NCBI RefSeq assembly: GCF_021462225.1 | Contig: NC_061800.1 | Location: 682,001-746,000 of the forward strand | Direction of reading: 5' to 3' | Length of the DNA stretch: 64,000 nucleotides | DNA from: Girardinichthys multiradiatus | Lineage: Eukaryota; Chordata; Actinopteri; Cyprinodontiformes; Goodeidae | Part shown: positions 46,881 to 57,543 of the stretch, in pieces | Position numbering within the stretch: position 1 is the first letter of the stretch | Layout: the number at the start of each line of letters is the position of its first letter | Notes under the pieces: model-generated | The model's input: the letters and a program-made list of their open reading frames with translations, nothing else | What the model was told of the DNA's origin: nothing | Database searches by the model: none | Translations under genes and position numbers: made by a program

Positions 46881-47130
46881 AGTGAGACGCGGCTGATGCT
46901 CCGCCGAGGACACTCCCAGTGCAAAGAAGAACCGCAGGAAACAGAAAATCCATCTTCTCGGCTGTGCGACGCTGTTATCTATCGATAGTCTACACAGATG
47001 GAAACTGCACACAAGGTCCAGCTTGCTCCTCCAGCTCGGAGGGATGGCAGGAGTCTGGAGTGGAGAAGCAGACCTCTCCCGCGATGGCACGCCCTCCCTC
47101 CTCCCTGTGAGGTACAGCCCACCTCTTCTC
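46780..47130. promoter_or_regulatory. CpG-rich promoter-like region
   Basis: GC- and CpG-rich against AT-rich flanks. Contains three short repeats of CTCCAGCCGGGCAGCATCAG and surrounds the candidate minus-strand first exon. No TATA box is evident upstream of its ATG. Confidence 0.45.
46881..46953 (-). CDS. Candidate first coding exon with signal peptide (host gene, unidentified)
   Basis: On the minus strand ATG at 46,953 opens MDFLFPAVLLCTGSVLG followed by GASAASH. This is a short N-region, a hydrophobic core and an Ala-x-Ala cleavage site, as in secretory signal peptides. After 24 codons plus one base the exon ends at CTCACT, followed by GTGAGTATGG (donor at 46,880), so the intron would be phase 1. 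The surroundings (46,780-47,120) are the most CpG-rich, promoter-like sequence in the window, and no transposon signature overlaps them. The next exons should lie to the left (lower coordinates) beyond a long intron and were not identified. It may encode a secreted or cell-surface protein; I cannot name it. Confidence 0.45.
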
Positions 47131-47819
47131 CATCTACACCCCCTCCCTGGCTTCTTCTGTGTGTCTGTTTCAGGCTTTATTGGCAGAACAAGTGAATCAT
47201 TGCTGTAAAAGCAGAACAATAGCAAAGATCCACAAAGAACAGCAACGGTGCCTGCTGTGGCTGTGCATTAATAAAACCTATCAGACGATAACAAACTGGG
47301 AAGAGCAGTCTGGGCATGAATTCATTCATCCTGACAAGCGGTCAGTTTTTTTTCTTTTTTTCTTCAGGCTTTATTTAAAGAATAAACATATTCCTACTAT
47401 TTGTGGCTCAGGTTTGACATTTGAATTTTGTAAGATATGATGCTGTAGTTGTAGTAAACTACATCCTCATTGATCATAAAGCAGCTCTCAGCACACACGT
47501 GTTAAAATTTTAAAATTAAACTTTTGAAACTTTCAAACAATTAATAGTTATGTATACTTTATGCACCACACAAATTAATTACAGGAAATAAACATAAAAA
47601 GCTCAGTAAATTTAAGTGTGCACACCAATAAAATGAAACACCATTTGACTCAGTTTCAGATTCACACCTTCCATCAAAAATAATGAATCTGATTCATTAC
47701 AAATAAACTTTAACTGGCATCAGTTTCCTCAAATCCTGCTCATTTAGTTCCCTTACAAATGGTCAAAATAATGAGACTGTACAAATGTATCAGTTAGGAG
47801 ATCAATTCCCAAAAATATA
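47131..47819. other. No gene recognised
   Basis: AT-rich upstream flank of the candidate exon; no domain or repeat family identified. Confidence 0.4.
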
Positions 47820-47967
47820 CAGTTGTGTTCAAAATAACCGCAGTCCAACTAGACCAATCAGTTCAATCACTGTTTCGGTAGAAATCAGATTACCACATGG
47901 TAAATAATTCCCTAGTAGGTGTAGTAGGCTCAGCGAAAACTAACAGAACCAGCATTTATTTAGCAAG
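47820..47967 (+). mobile_element. Tc1-like terminal arm fragment next to ERV copy 2
   Basis: CAGTTGTGTTCAAAATAACC, preceded by TA, then CCTAGTAGGTGTAGTAGGCT, resembles the arm of a fish Tc1-like family. It is cut off by the ERV LTR at 47,968. Either the ERV inserted into it or both were later rearranged. Confidence 0.5.
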
Positions 47968-48595
47968 TGTTGAGGTATAACAATTCTACCACTAATAACA
48001 GAGCCTCAACCTCACCCAGTCCGGATGTTGTGAGAAAGAACAGATGAAGAGCAGGAAATTAAGATTAACACAAGTTTTATTTGATACATGAGTCCAATGT
48101 TTTCCAATGCATAATTGAATACAAAACAATAATACAAAGAAGAAAAATTACCTAAGGGGCCTTAGGGAGAGACTCTGGTCAGCAAAGTTTATGGCTGGAT
48201 TCACCGAGTGGTCTGTCTCACTATCAGTGTTAAAGCTTTTTATACCTTTAGACAAACTTCAAAGCTGACTGTTGAAACCTCCTCTTTAAGGAATCATTAA
48301 TGAAGCCACATAATGGAGTTTTCTACATTCCTGTGTCACCACTGTGAATCATTGTCACCTATGTGACTACTTTATTACCTATACAATGCCTAAAAGCCGG
48401 CATTCACTGATTACAGATACAGGCAATCATCCTGTCATTGGGTTGACCATTCTTCCAGCCTAAAGCCTGCTGTCCCCTCTCTCCTCAAGGTCACAACTTC
48501 ACCAAGCAGACCATAAACACAACACATGATATAGTTCAGATTTATGCCTACATATGCATACACAGTGTGAAACTAAATGATTTAAATTCTCAACA
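47968..48595 (-). repeat. 3' LTR of ERV copy 2 (628 bp)
   Basis: Minus-strand termini are TGTTGAG and CTCAACA, a 7-bp perfect inverted repeat with TG...CA ends. A TATA box (GGTATAAAAAGC, about 48,236-48,247) and AATAAAAC (about 48,070) lie in promoter/poly-A order. This complete LTR defines the ends used for copy 1. Confidence 0.88.
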
Positions 48596-48847
48596 ATTCC
48601 CTATTTTGACCTCTGCATGAGAGGTCAACATTCAAAGATGTAGCAATGACAAGTAACACAAAAAAAAGAATAATAAGGTCAACATAGGCACACCAAAAGA
48701 TTAGTACTCTGCAGAGCAATAAAATAAAACAATGAATTACAACTGGGCCACTAATTCCCAACCTTCAGCAACAACATTTTGCACCATATTAAATGGAGGT
48801 GGCCGATGAGTGAGTGCCCCTTTTTCAATAGTTGAAAGTAGTATCGT

Positions 48848-49333
48848 TTATAATAGTTTATAATAGTTTATAAGTCTTACTGTATGTGAGCGAATACATG
48901 GCACACAAAAACATCCACACGTTACTAGAATACTCAAAAATACAGACAATGAAATCAGCAATGAGATAATTATACTCTTCCACTTACCAATGGTGTTGGT
49001 GAACCACTCTTCCAGTCCCCCCTGCCAATTTGTTGAATATTCATGAATTTCCTTATTTAATGTACGCAAGCCTTCTAACGCTCGAGTCACTGAACAATCG
49101 AGGGCCGTGTTATTAGGAATAAAGGTACAGCACATGTCACCAAACATTGCACACACACACCCCCTTTTCAGCCAACATGTCCAGAGCCAGTCTAGTCTGC
49201 ACCCCCATAAGAGAAGTAGGCGCCAACTGTTCTGCAAACCCTTCAACCGTGTTTCGTTTCAGATTTGCCAATCTTAAGACATTGTAATGTATGTAATTGA
49301 TCCTGTCTACATTCTTATTTGGGGTTACAGGAC
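48848..49333 (-). pseudogene. ERV env transmembrane-subunit remnant, copy 2
   Basis: Minus-strand sequence upstream of 49,246 matches the transmembrane subunit of copy 1. A frame to 48,848 then carries the C-x6-CC disulfide motif (CAMFGDMCC), an ectodomain with an N-x-T site (NNT), a hydrophobic anchor (SIIISLLISLSVFLSILV) and a short cytoplasmic tail rich in Cys. The C-x6-CC arrangement is typical of gammaretrovirus-type Env. Small indels before the C-x6-CC motif break the frame. Only the C-terminal part of the gene is present. Confidence 0.85.
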
Positions 49334-49344
49334 ACAGTCACAGA

Positions 49345-49970
49345 GTCATGAGATGCTGGCCCCCTCTAGCCAAGACCTACAGCATGCACTTGGGCGGTTC
49401 ACAGCCGAGTGTGAAACGGCTGGGATGAAGATCAGCTCCTCCAAGTCCGAGGCCATGGTTCTCGACCGGAAAAGGGTGGCTTGTCCTCTTCAGTGTGGAG
49501 GGGAGTTCCTGGCTCAAGTGGAGGAGTTTATGTATCTTGGGGCCCTGTTCACAACTGAGGGGAAGAATGGAGTGGAAGACTGACAGAGGGATCGGTGCGG
49601 CTGTAATGGAGGCGCTGTGCTGATCCGTTGTGATGAATAGACAGCTGAGCCGAAAAGTGAAGCTCTTGACTTACCGCTCGGTCTACGTTTCTACCCTCAC
49701 CTATGGCCATGAACTTTGGGTAATGACCGAAAGAACGAGATCCAAGCGGCTGAAATGAGCTTCCTCTGTAGGGTGGCAGGGCACTCCCTTACAGATAGGG
49801 TAAGGAGCTCAGCCATCCAAGAGGGGCTTGGAGTAGAGCCTCTGCTCCTCCACATCGAGATGAGCCAGTTGAGGTGGTCCGGGCATCTATACCTTCCTTG
49901 GGAGATGTTCCAGGCACGTCCCATCAGGAGGAGGCCCAGGGGACGGCCCAGAACATGCTGGAGGGACGGC
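49345..49970 (+). pseudogene. Rex3-like LINE fragment, C-terminal RT region
   Basis: From LAPSSQDLQHALGRFTAECE through KISSSKSEAMVLDRKRVACP and MYLGALFTTEG to IQAAEMSFLCRVAGHS and GRRPRGRPRTCWRD, this parallels 28,610-29,240 of the larger Rex3 copy. It begins just after the position of the FADD catalytic box. There are several small deletions, an in-frame stop after GVED at 49,583, and a missing 3' end. Joined to ERV copy 2 on the left and the DIRS-like element on the right. Confidence 0.88.
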
Positions 49971-50129
49971 CGAGCCGAGCCGCTTCAGTTGAAAGCACCC
50001 ATCACGAGGGTTGAGTCCTTGACAGATAAGGGTTTTCCCCCGGTTCCTGTGTGAGCCCAGTCTTTCCACTGTTTTTGGAGTTAGGACAGCCCAGCACGTC
50101 GGACGACGGCCTCTGCCCCCTTCTTCCAG

Positions 50130-51100
50130 CAATCAGATTATGGCCAGACTGACAGATTGCTCCCGCCAGTGTGCCACTCAACTCATCTCAAAGAAGGCTC
50201 GGGAGATGGATTTGCCCCCAGATGATGTGGTGGATTTCTGCAACTTTGCAGACACCATCCTAAACCTCTGTGCGACGTTGTTTTATTCCGCCCGAATTCC
50301 TTAAGAGGGAACTACTAGAAGGGTGGATCAGTCCGAATGGGCTGTTCGGCCCTCATTTCCAGACTGTGCTGGAGCAGCTGCGGACGGCCCAGGATGAGAT
50401 AGAACGGGTTAAAATACATGGGTCATGGGCAATCCCGGGCACTGGTGAGATTGCCGTGATCAGCGGCATCAGCAGAGGCGTTCCAGGGCTGCTGTTGCGG
50501 TTCTCCACCTCCCAACTCTAGCCTGCTGCATCCTCCACTCAATCTTAGCCACGCTAGCATAACAGAGGCAGGCAGTTAGCATGCGCCTGGTCCAACTCTA
50601 TGCAGGAGTCATGGCAGAGGCTCAAAAATTGACTTTTTGGGGGGATGTGTGTGAAAATGCTGATTGTTTTGAAATAAAACACAGAAGAGCAAGTTTCCGG
50701 TAAATTCTGACTCAGCCAGATCGTATGATCCAGCTGTGTTTTCCTTACATGCGTTCTCCACACGAAATGAGATGGATTCTTTTAAACAGCTGTTTAAAAC
50801 CACCCCTTTTCTGTTTCTCCATCTGAACATGACCCCACAAGAGCATCTTATGCTGCTCCTGTTGAGGCGCGCTCCCTGCCTTCTCCTTCCTCCCCAGTTG
50901 TCAGCGGGTGAGATCACAGAGGATGCGCAACTGCAGCTCCCTATGAAGCGGCGCATGAGTGATGCCCCTGCTCAATACCAAGCTGCGAGCCTATCGATCA
51001 GAGCCCCCCACTGGTTATCTCCACTCAGAATCAGAGTCGGGTAAGGGCGTTAGGGGCTTTAGCCTGGCTTGTATCGATGAGCACCACGGCACGACAAATA
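50130..51100 (+). pseudogene. Possible DIRS gag-like region
   Basis: MARLTDCSRQCATQLISKKA (from 50,141), then DDVVDFCNFADTILNLCATL, is coding-like and sits where DIRS elements carry their first gene. It is followed by stops and frameshifts. Assignment is by position; I cannot recognise a domain. Confidence 0.4.
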
Positions 51101-51160
51101 AATGCGCGCCCGCTCTCATAGCACTTGTGAGAGTGGCGGCGCCTGTGTTCCCTGGGCAGG

Positions 51161-51654
51161 TTGAAGGACAGAATGATCAGCAGAGGCTACACATTGCAGT
51201 TACTGTCACATCCCCCACAGTTCAGAGGGATTTTGGAGACAATCCTGTCCTCCCCGGAGCGGAGCTCTGTTCTCATGTCAGAACTGCAGGAACTCCTGAT
51301 AAAAACATCATTTCCAAGGTTCTTCTCGGAGAGGAAAACACTGGGTTTTATTTTCTTGTTCCCAAGAAAACAGGAGGAATGGGACCAATTCTCCATCAGC
51401 CCCCGTTCAATAAATCGATCATGAAGAGACGTTTCCACATGCTGACAGTCAGACAGGTGCTAGAGAAAGTTTACCAGAACTACTGGTTCGCTTCCATAGA
51501 TCTGAAGAATGCTTATTTCCACATCTCCATCATTCAGAAACCCCGCAAATATCCGCGGTTCGCTTTTCAGGCGATCTCATATCAGTACAACCGCCTGAAA
51601 TTTGGTTACTTACTCGCCTTTACGAGGCTGGGTCCAGAGAGGAAGCGGCGGTGA
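51161..51654 (+). pseudogene. DIRS reverse transcriptase remnant
   Basis: The first frame (51,161-51,424) reads ISRGYTLQLLSHPPQFRGIL, the conserved block before the RT fingers in DIRS elements. A shift near 51,310 leads to a frame with GFYFLVPKKTGGMGPIL, RRFHMLTVRQVLE and WFASIDLKNAYFHISI, where the first catalytic Asp is in SIDLK. RFAFQAISYQYNRLKFG then ends the fragment. The YxDD-type box is not present before the LINE insertion. Non-functional. Confidence 0.85.
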
Positions 51655-51824
51655 AGACGAAGGCGCTGGCTACACAGACCAACTCTCACAGCCGAGAGCT
51701 GACACGCCGTCAGTGCTTCTCCTTTATATCAACTCTCACAGCGTAGTGACAGCTTTGTCACTTATGCGATTCCTGGGAAGGATGTCAGCGGCTGCTAAAC
51801 ATTGCCAGGCAGCTGCTGTGATTG

Positions 51825-54800
51825 TCAGAATCAGAATCAGCTTTATTGCCAAGTTCATACATACAAACAAGGAATTTGCCTCCGGTACACTTTGCTCTTT
51901 TGTTCTGTTTTTGCATTACAGAATATACAAATTTACAATTTACAATGTACAATATACACATATCTAATAGAAAAGGTGCATTTGCAAATTGTATGCTGTT
52001 GTTTTGTACTCTATTGAATGTTCATCAGAGAAACAGCCTGGGGGAAGAAACTGTCTCTGTGGCAGCTGGTTTTAGTGAACAGTGCTCTGTAGCAACGGCC
52101 TGAAGGTAAAACTCTAAACAGTTTATGTGCAGGGTGTGTGGGGTCTGCAGAGATTTTGGCAGCTCTTTTCTTGACCCTAGACCTGTATAAGTCCTGGATG
52201 GAGGGAAGGTCAGCTCTGATGATTCTCTCTGCAGTCCTGATTATTCGTTGCAGTCTGGACCTGTCCTGTTTTGTGGATGAGCCAAACCACACTGAGATGG
52301 ATGAAGACAGGACAGACTGAATGATGGCAGTGTAGAAGATGACCAACAGCTATGTGGAAGGCTGAACTTCTTGAGTTGCCTCAGGAAGTACAGTCTCTGC
52401 TGGGCCTTCTTTCGAACAGTGTCTATGTGTGAAGACCATCTCAGGTCCTCAGAGATGGTGGTTCCTAAGAACCTGAAGTGGTTCACGGCCGATACGGTGT
52501 TGTTGAGGATGGTGAGGGGGGTGTATGGGGGTGGTGTTCTCCGAAGGTCCACCACCATTTCCACAGTCTTGAGTGGGTTCAGTTCAAGGTAGTTCTGACT
52601 GCACCAGTGTACCAGCCGATCCACCTGCTGCCTGTATGCAGACTCATCACCGTCCTGGATCAGACCAATGACAGTGGTGTCGTCTGCAAACCTAAGGAGT
52701 TTCACGGACGAGTCCGATGAGGTGCAGTCCTTTGTGTACAGAGAGAAGAGGAGTGGGGATAGAACACACCCCTGGGGGGCACCAGTACTTATTGATCTGG
52801 TTCGGGAGAAGATGCTCCCCAGTCTCACTTGCTGCTGTCGGTCTGTCAGGAAGCTGTTGATCCACTGACAGGTGGAGTCTGGGACGTTGAGCTGTGTGAG
52901 CTTCTGGCGGAGGATGTCTGGTATGATGGTGTTGAAGGCTGAGCTGAAGTCTACAAACAGGATCTGGCGTACGTCCCTGGGTGGTCGAGGTGTTGCAGGA
53001 TGAAGTGTAGACCTAAGTTAACAGCATCATCTGCCGACCTGTTTGCTCGGTAAGCAAATTGCAGGGGGTCCAGCAGGGGGCCTGTGATGTCTTTCAGGTG
53101 CTTCAACACCAGCCGCTCAAAGGATTTCATGACCACAGACGTCAGGGCTACAGGCCTGTAGTCATTTAATCCTACGATGGTGGGTTTCTTGGGCACCGGG
53201 ATGACTGTGGCTCGTTTGAGGCAGGAGGGGACCTGACATTTCTCCAGTGATTTGTTGAACATCCTTGTGAAGATCGGAGCGAGTTGATTTGCACAGGCTT
53301 TCAGGCATGATGGGGAGACGTTATCAGGTCCTCCAGCTTTCTTTGTTTTCATGCACTGAAAGAGCCTGTTTACTTCTTCCTCGGAGATCTTTAGTGCAGG
53401 CAGAGGATCTGATGGTGGGGGGTTGGTTGCTTTATGGGAAGAATTTGTTCCTGAATGGGATGTAGAGGAGATGGTTTGAGGTGTGAATGGCTTCTTGTCA
53501 TGTCTGCAGTAGAAGCCATTCAGACGGTTGGCCAGGAGACAACTCTGTTCAGGATGGGTGGAGGGGCTCTTGTAGGCAGTTAGGTTTCTCAGACCAGTCC
53601 ATACAGCTGAAGTGTCACCAGTAGAAAGGCTGTTCTTTAGCTTCTCACTGTAGCTTCTCTTAGCTGCTTTGATCTCCTTTGTTAGTCTGTTCCTGGCCTG
53701 CCTGTACCGCGCCCAATCTCCACTGCTGTGAGGTTCTTCCTTTTCCCTGCGCAGATTCCTGAGGTGTGGAGTAAACCATGGCTTATTGTTCCCAAAGGTG
53801 CAGAAGGTCTTGGTCTGCACACACATGTCCTCACAGAAACTGATGTATGATGTCACCACATCAGTTAGTTGGTTTACGTCAGTGGCTGAGGTTTCAAAAA
53901 CAGTCCAGTCTGTGCATTCAAAGCAGGCCTGTAGAATCTGCTTTGATTCCTCAGTCCACTTCTTAACAGTGTGAACCTTGGGTTTGGAAGCGCTTAGTCA
54001 GTGTCTGTAGGTTGGGATGAGGTGGATTAGATAATGATCCGAAAAACCCAGAGCAGCCCTGGTAACAGCATGATATGAGTCCTTTAAAGCTGTGTAACAA
54101 TGGTCCAGTGTGTTTTTGTCTCTGGTGGGACACTTAATATGCTGTCTGTATTTGGGGAGTTCATTTGAGAGGTTTGCTCTGTTAAAATCTCCCAGTATTA
54201 TGAAGAAAGAGTCCGTGTATTTTTTCTCCACATCTGTAATCAGCTCAGCAAGATGTTTTTCCGCGGCAGAAGTGCAGCCATGCGGTGGAAAATATGAGCC
54301 GATTATTATAAACGAGGAAAACTCTCTCCGTGAATAAAACGGTTTACAGATTATGGAAAATGCCTCCAGATCAGGACTACATGTTTTCTCCAGCACTTTT
54401 ACGTCTCTGCACCAACCTTCATTTATATAAAAGCAGATTCCGCCTGCTCGCCTCTTCCCCGATAGCTCCACGCTGCGATCCACTCTGAGCAGCTGGAAGT
54501 CCAGCAACAGCAGTGCGCGGTCCGGGATGTTTTCACTCAGCCATGTCTTGGTGAAGCAGAGAACCGCTGATCCGCGGAGGTCTGAGTTTTTACCGGTGAG
54601 AAGAAGCAGCTAGTCCATCTTGTTGTTTAGAAAGTGGACATTTGCCAGGTGGATTGAAGGCAGTGGTGTGCGAAGTCCTCTTTTGCAGAGCTTTACCAGC
54701 GCGCCAGCACGGTTTCCCCTCCGACGTTTTCGGCGCAGAATCCCATAGAGTGCCGCAGCTCCGCTTGCCAGGAGATCAGTGAACCTCGGATCGATGAAAG

Positions 54801-54905
54801 ATGGTGAAAAAGGGAGGACTCTCTGATGTTGAGAAGTTCTTCTCTACTGAATGAGACTACAGAACTGTGGCTCGAAAAACATAAAAACACACAAAATACA
54901 AAAAC
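51825..54905 (-). mobile_element. Rex1/Babar-like LINE inserted in the DIRS element
   Basis: The 3' end is at TCAGAATCAGAATCAGCTTT (51,825), a common fish LINE tail start read antisense. The coding region occupies the minus strand up to about 54,900, where DIRS sequence resumes. The EN and RT domains are both present, so it is close to full length for its coding part. Confidence 0.85.
52011..54890 (-). pseudogene. Rex1-like endonuclease/reverse transcriptase, several indels
   Basis: Minus-strand order: an N-terminal REELLNIRESSLFHHL (about 54,840); endonuclease with GGICFYINEGWC, FIILGDFN and FSDHYLIHL (54,507-53,998); then RT. The RT includes KPWFTPHLRNLR, LTKEIKAAKRSYSEKLKN and KKAGGPDNVSPSCLKAC. 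It continues with VPKKPTIVGLNDYRPVALTS and LQFAYRANRSADDAVNLG (53,859-52,951). After a frame change near 52,950 it resumes with STGAPQGCVLSPLLFSLY and the catalytic LLRFADDTTVIG (52,828-52,241). The C-terminus RRVRKAxx-like IQDLYRSRVKKRAAKI is in yet another frame (to 52,011). An indel at about 54,000 introduces a stop between the EN and RT parts. Clade assignment is from motif resemblance. Confidence 0.87.
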
Positions 54906-55235
54906 AAGAGAGAGCACAAACCTGCTCTCCATCAGAGCAGTGTACATCCCCGCCATCCTGAACAGAAGAGTGGACATCGTGTCCAGAGGTGGGCTTCATG
55001 ATGGAGACTGGAGTCTTCATCCCGAGCTGATTGTTCAGAGCTGGAGCAGATTCGGAAGAGCAGCTGTGGATCTGTTCACCACACAGGAGAACGCACAATT
55101 CCAGTTGTGGTTCTCATTGAGCCCATGGGAGGATCCACCGTTAGCCGTGGAAAGCTTTGCTCACAGTCCGTGGCCAAAAAGACTCCTTCACACTTTTCCT
55201 CCTGTTCTGCTGATTCTGCAACTCCTGGATTGAGT
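54906..55235 (+). pseudogene. DIRS RNase H region remnant
   Basis: The plus frame reads IRAVYIPAILNRRVDIVSRG, then GDWSLHPELIVQSWSRFGRA and VDLFTTQENAQFQLWFSL. The layout of SRG, followed by W-x-LHPE and DLF, is typical of the region after RNase H in DIRS elements. It continues the fragment interrupted at 51,825. The frame ends with a stop after LQLLD. Confidence 0.82.
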
Positions 55236-55239
55236 CAAA

Positions 55240-56048
55240 GAGGAACAGCTGACAGTGATTATTGTAGCCCCCAGGTGCAAAGGCATGCTGTGGGTCCTGA
55301 ACCTGCAGTAGCTGGTGTTAGGCCACCCGTGGCAGCTGCCGTTGAGGGAGGATACACTCCTCCAGGCAGGAGGGGCAATCAGGAGTGTCCCAGAGATAGG
55401 TCAGCATCTTTGGGTCTGGCCCCTGAACAGGAGTGCTTACAAAGGCTGGGCCTCCCGCACGATGTGGTGCGCATGATTCAAGGCACACGAGCCGCTTCTA
55501 CCACAGCGTCACAAACATCAAAGTGGACAGCTTTTTAGCGCTAGTGCACAGAAAAGGCGAGGAGCTCATTTCATGTCCTGTAGGCTGCGTGCTGACATTC
55601 CTACAGCAGCTGATGAACAGGAATTTAACTTTCAGCACCATTAAAACCTATGCTGCAGCTATTTCCTCCTGTCCTGATGGTTTCGGTGACAGAACTGTTT
55701 TTCACCCCCCGTTGACCTGTGTCATGCCCTCTAGTTCTTCAGTGGGATTTAGTGCTCGTTCTGCGCTCACTGGTTAAAGCACTCTTTGAGCCTTTAGATC
55801 AGGCTTCACTTCAATTTCTGTCCTTTAAAACAGCCCTGCTGTTAGCTCTGACATTTGCAAAGAAGGCGAGCAATTTATTTAATACGGGCAGACGGCAGCT
55901 CAGGTGTAAGAACCCTGCTATTACACCTGAAAGCATCACAAGCTTGTTCAGATCGAGAGTGATAACTCTGGATGGTTTTAATCCTGCTCCTCAGGCCACC
56001 TATCATCTCCTCTGTCCCGTGCGTGTGCATTCATGTTATGTGGCAGCA
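55240..56048 (+). pseudogene. DIRS tyrosine recombinase remnant
   Basis: Blocks in three frames give LGLPHDVVRMIQGTRAAST (N-terminal arm), SCPVGCVLTFLQQLMNRNLT and STIKTYAAAISSCPDGFGD (core-binding domain). The start of the catalytic domain reads FKTALLLALTFAKKASNLF and ITLDGFNPAPQATYHLLCPV. The position of the first catalytic Arg appears to read Lys (AKKASNL), and the C-terminal H-x-x-R and Tyr region is missing because L2 sequence begins at 56,049. Such enzymes would integrate the circular element DNA. This copy is dead. Confidence 0.78.
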
Positions 56049-56388
56049 AGAGTTCTGATGAAAATTAAAAAGAGAGATCATATTTCTCCTGTTTTAGCTT
56101 CCCTTCATTGGCTCCCTGTTAAATCCAGAATAGAATTTAAAATTCTCCTCCTTGCATATAAAGCCCTTAATGATCTAGCTCCATCATACATCAGAGATCT
56201 GATTGTTCCATATGTTCCTAACAGAGCACTTCGTTCTCAGACTGGAGGTTTACTGGTGGTTCCTAGAGTCTCTCGAAGTAGAATGGGAGGCAGATCCTTT
56301 AGTTATCAGGCTCCTCTCCTGTGGAACCAGCTCCCAGTTTTAGTCTGTGAGGCAGACACCCTGTCTACTTTTAAGGCTAGGCTTAAAA
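56049..56388 (+). pseudogene. L2-like LINE ORF2 C-terminal fragment
   Basis: The frame reads KIKKRDHISPVLASLHWLPV, then RIEFKILLLAYKALNDLAPS, PNRALRSQTGGLLVVPRVSR and LWNQLPVLVCEADTLSTFKA. This is the conserved region downstream of RT in L2-type LINEs. A Gypsy-like LTR interrupts it in FKARLK. Beyond that LTR the frame resumes as KTFLFEKSY (56,880 onward). Only the C-terminal part is present. Confidence 0.88.
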
Positions 56389-56877
56389 TGTAACGGTTTA
56401 CTTGGAATTGGACCCCAGAATGCAGACGAGCAGGCAGCGTGATGGTAAGGGAAAAACAAAAGGTTTAATAGCAAAAACTCACACTCACTACAGGAGGCAA
56501 GAACAAAACAAACAGGCAGGCAAGACAGGCATGGCAAGATCAAAAAGACAAGACTTGGTTTTAGAACAAGACATGAGCATGAGAGTGAAAGATGTTTCCG
56601 TGAAGACTAATAGAACAGGTGTGAATATATGGCGTGAAAACCAGGTGGAGTAAGGAGACAGATTAACTTGAAGCAGGTGAACTGAATAAACTTAACAGAA
56701 CAAAAAGTGACTGGAGCAAAACAGAGACTCTTGAACACAAACTAGAAAAACATGAACAAGACAACAAAACAAAAGCATGATCAGGAAAATAAACAGAAAC
56801 ATGATTCAAAACTTGAACAGTGAAAAACATAAGGAAAAACCCCAAAACCAAAAACCAAACAACCCTACATCATGACA
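56389..56877 (-). mobile_element. Solo LTR, Gypsy-like family 2 (489 bp)
   Basis: Starts TGTAACGGTTTACTTGGAAT and ends ACCCTACATCATGACA. Perfect 5-bp target duplications TAAAA (56,384-56,388 and 56,878-56,882) lie within the L2 coding region. It is the same family as 33,758-34,285. The change of TGTCACGG to TGTAACGG at one end is a point difference. Confidence 0.92.
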
Positions 56878-56926
56878 TAAAACCTTCCTTTTTGAGAAAT
56901 CTTATAGTTAGAGTGGCTTAGGTTAT

Positions 56927-57479
56927 TGTCAGAGACACACTGATAAACTCAGAGAAGGTATGCAATGAAGACACAAGTGAGTCAAAGTTATCTTTGGCTG
57001 CCAGGGAGAGACAGACATTCTCTCAGAGGAGCTGTCCTGTGTCACAGCCTTTTATTAAAGAAAGGAAAAAAAACGCTCATGTTACAGCATCGTGGGTGTG
57101 GCTACACACAGTTTCACAAATACAAGTCCTACTGCATAAAACTGGTTCTGTCCAGATACTGATAAAGCACACACGTCCACATCTGGCATTCAAGGACACA
57201 GAGATTGGCTGGGGTGCGAACAGCCCTCTTCCCAGAACCCCCCCGTACACAAGTTCCATCTCAGTCTGCATAGCAACCACCCAAATGCAACTCTAAGACA
57301 AGATGACAATTTGTTTAATAGTTCATAAAAGTACTTTAAAATAAATGTGAATAGTATTCACACCACTTCTATCAAAGTTCACCAAACTAAATAAATGAAA
57401 ATGTCTTTTAATGGTAAATCATATGGATAAAGAACCGTTTTAAACTAAGCAAGATCATTTATGTACAAATCTTCCAACA
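56927..57479 (-). mobile_element. Solo LTR, third family (553 bp), copy a
   Basis: Minus-strand ends are TGTTGGAAGATT and GTCTCTGACA. Perfect GTTAT target duplications lie at 56,922-56,926 and 57,480-57,484, inside the L2 UTR. An AATAAAAGG poly-A signal is on the minus strand at about 57,050. No internal region is present. The family is unlike the other LTRs here; a retrovirus-like origin is possible. Confidence 0.85.
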
Positions 57480-57543
57480 GTTATCCTGAGGAACATAAGG
57501 AAAAACCCCAAAACCAAAAACCAAACAACCCTACATCATGACA

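Larger units (their letters stand above)
47968..49333 (-). mobile_element. Endogenous retrovirus copy 2, 3' end only
   Basis: On the minus strand: the end of env, a polypurine-like tract (AAAATAGGGAAT next to 48,595), then an LTR. The env overlaps copy 1 (CTGTAACCCCAAATAAG at 49,319-49,333 corresponds to about 12,938) and extends beyond where copy 1 is deleted. Everything 5' of mid-env is missing, and Rex3 sequence follows at 49,345. No target duplication can be tested. Confidence 0.85.
49975..56048 (+). mobile_element. DIRS-like tyrosine-recombinase retrotransposon, split by a LINE
   Basis: Plus-strand remnants come in DIRS order: a possible gag region (from about 50,130, RLTDCSRQCATQLISKKARE), reverse transcriptase (51,160-51,650), RNase H region (54,906-55,235) and tyrosine recombinase (55,240-56,048). 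An antisense Rex1-like LINE occupies 51,825-54,905. Many frameshifts occur. The terminal repeats characteristic of DIRS were not located, and the right end is replaced by L2 sequence at 56,049. Confidence 0.75.

Noticed and set aside
50270..50521. Separate host gene frame at 50.3 kb
   Set aside because: It lies between the possible gag and the RT of the DIRS-like element and is better explained as its decayed coding sequence.
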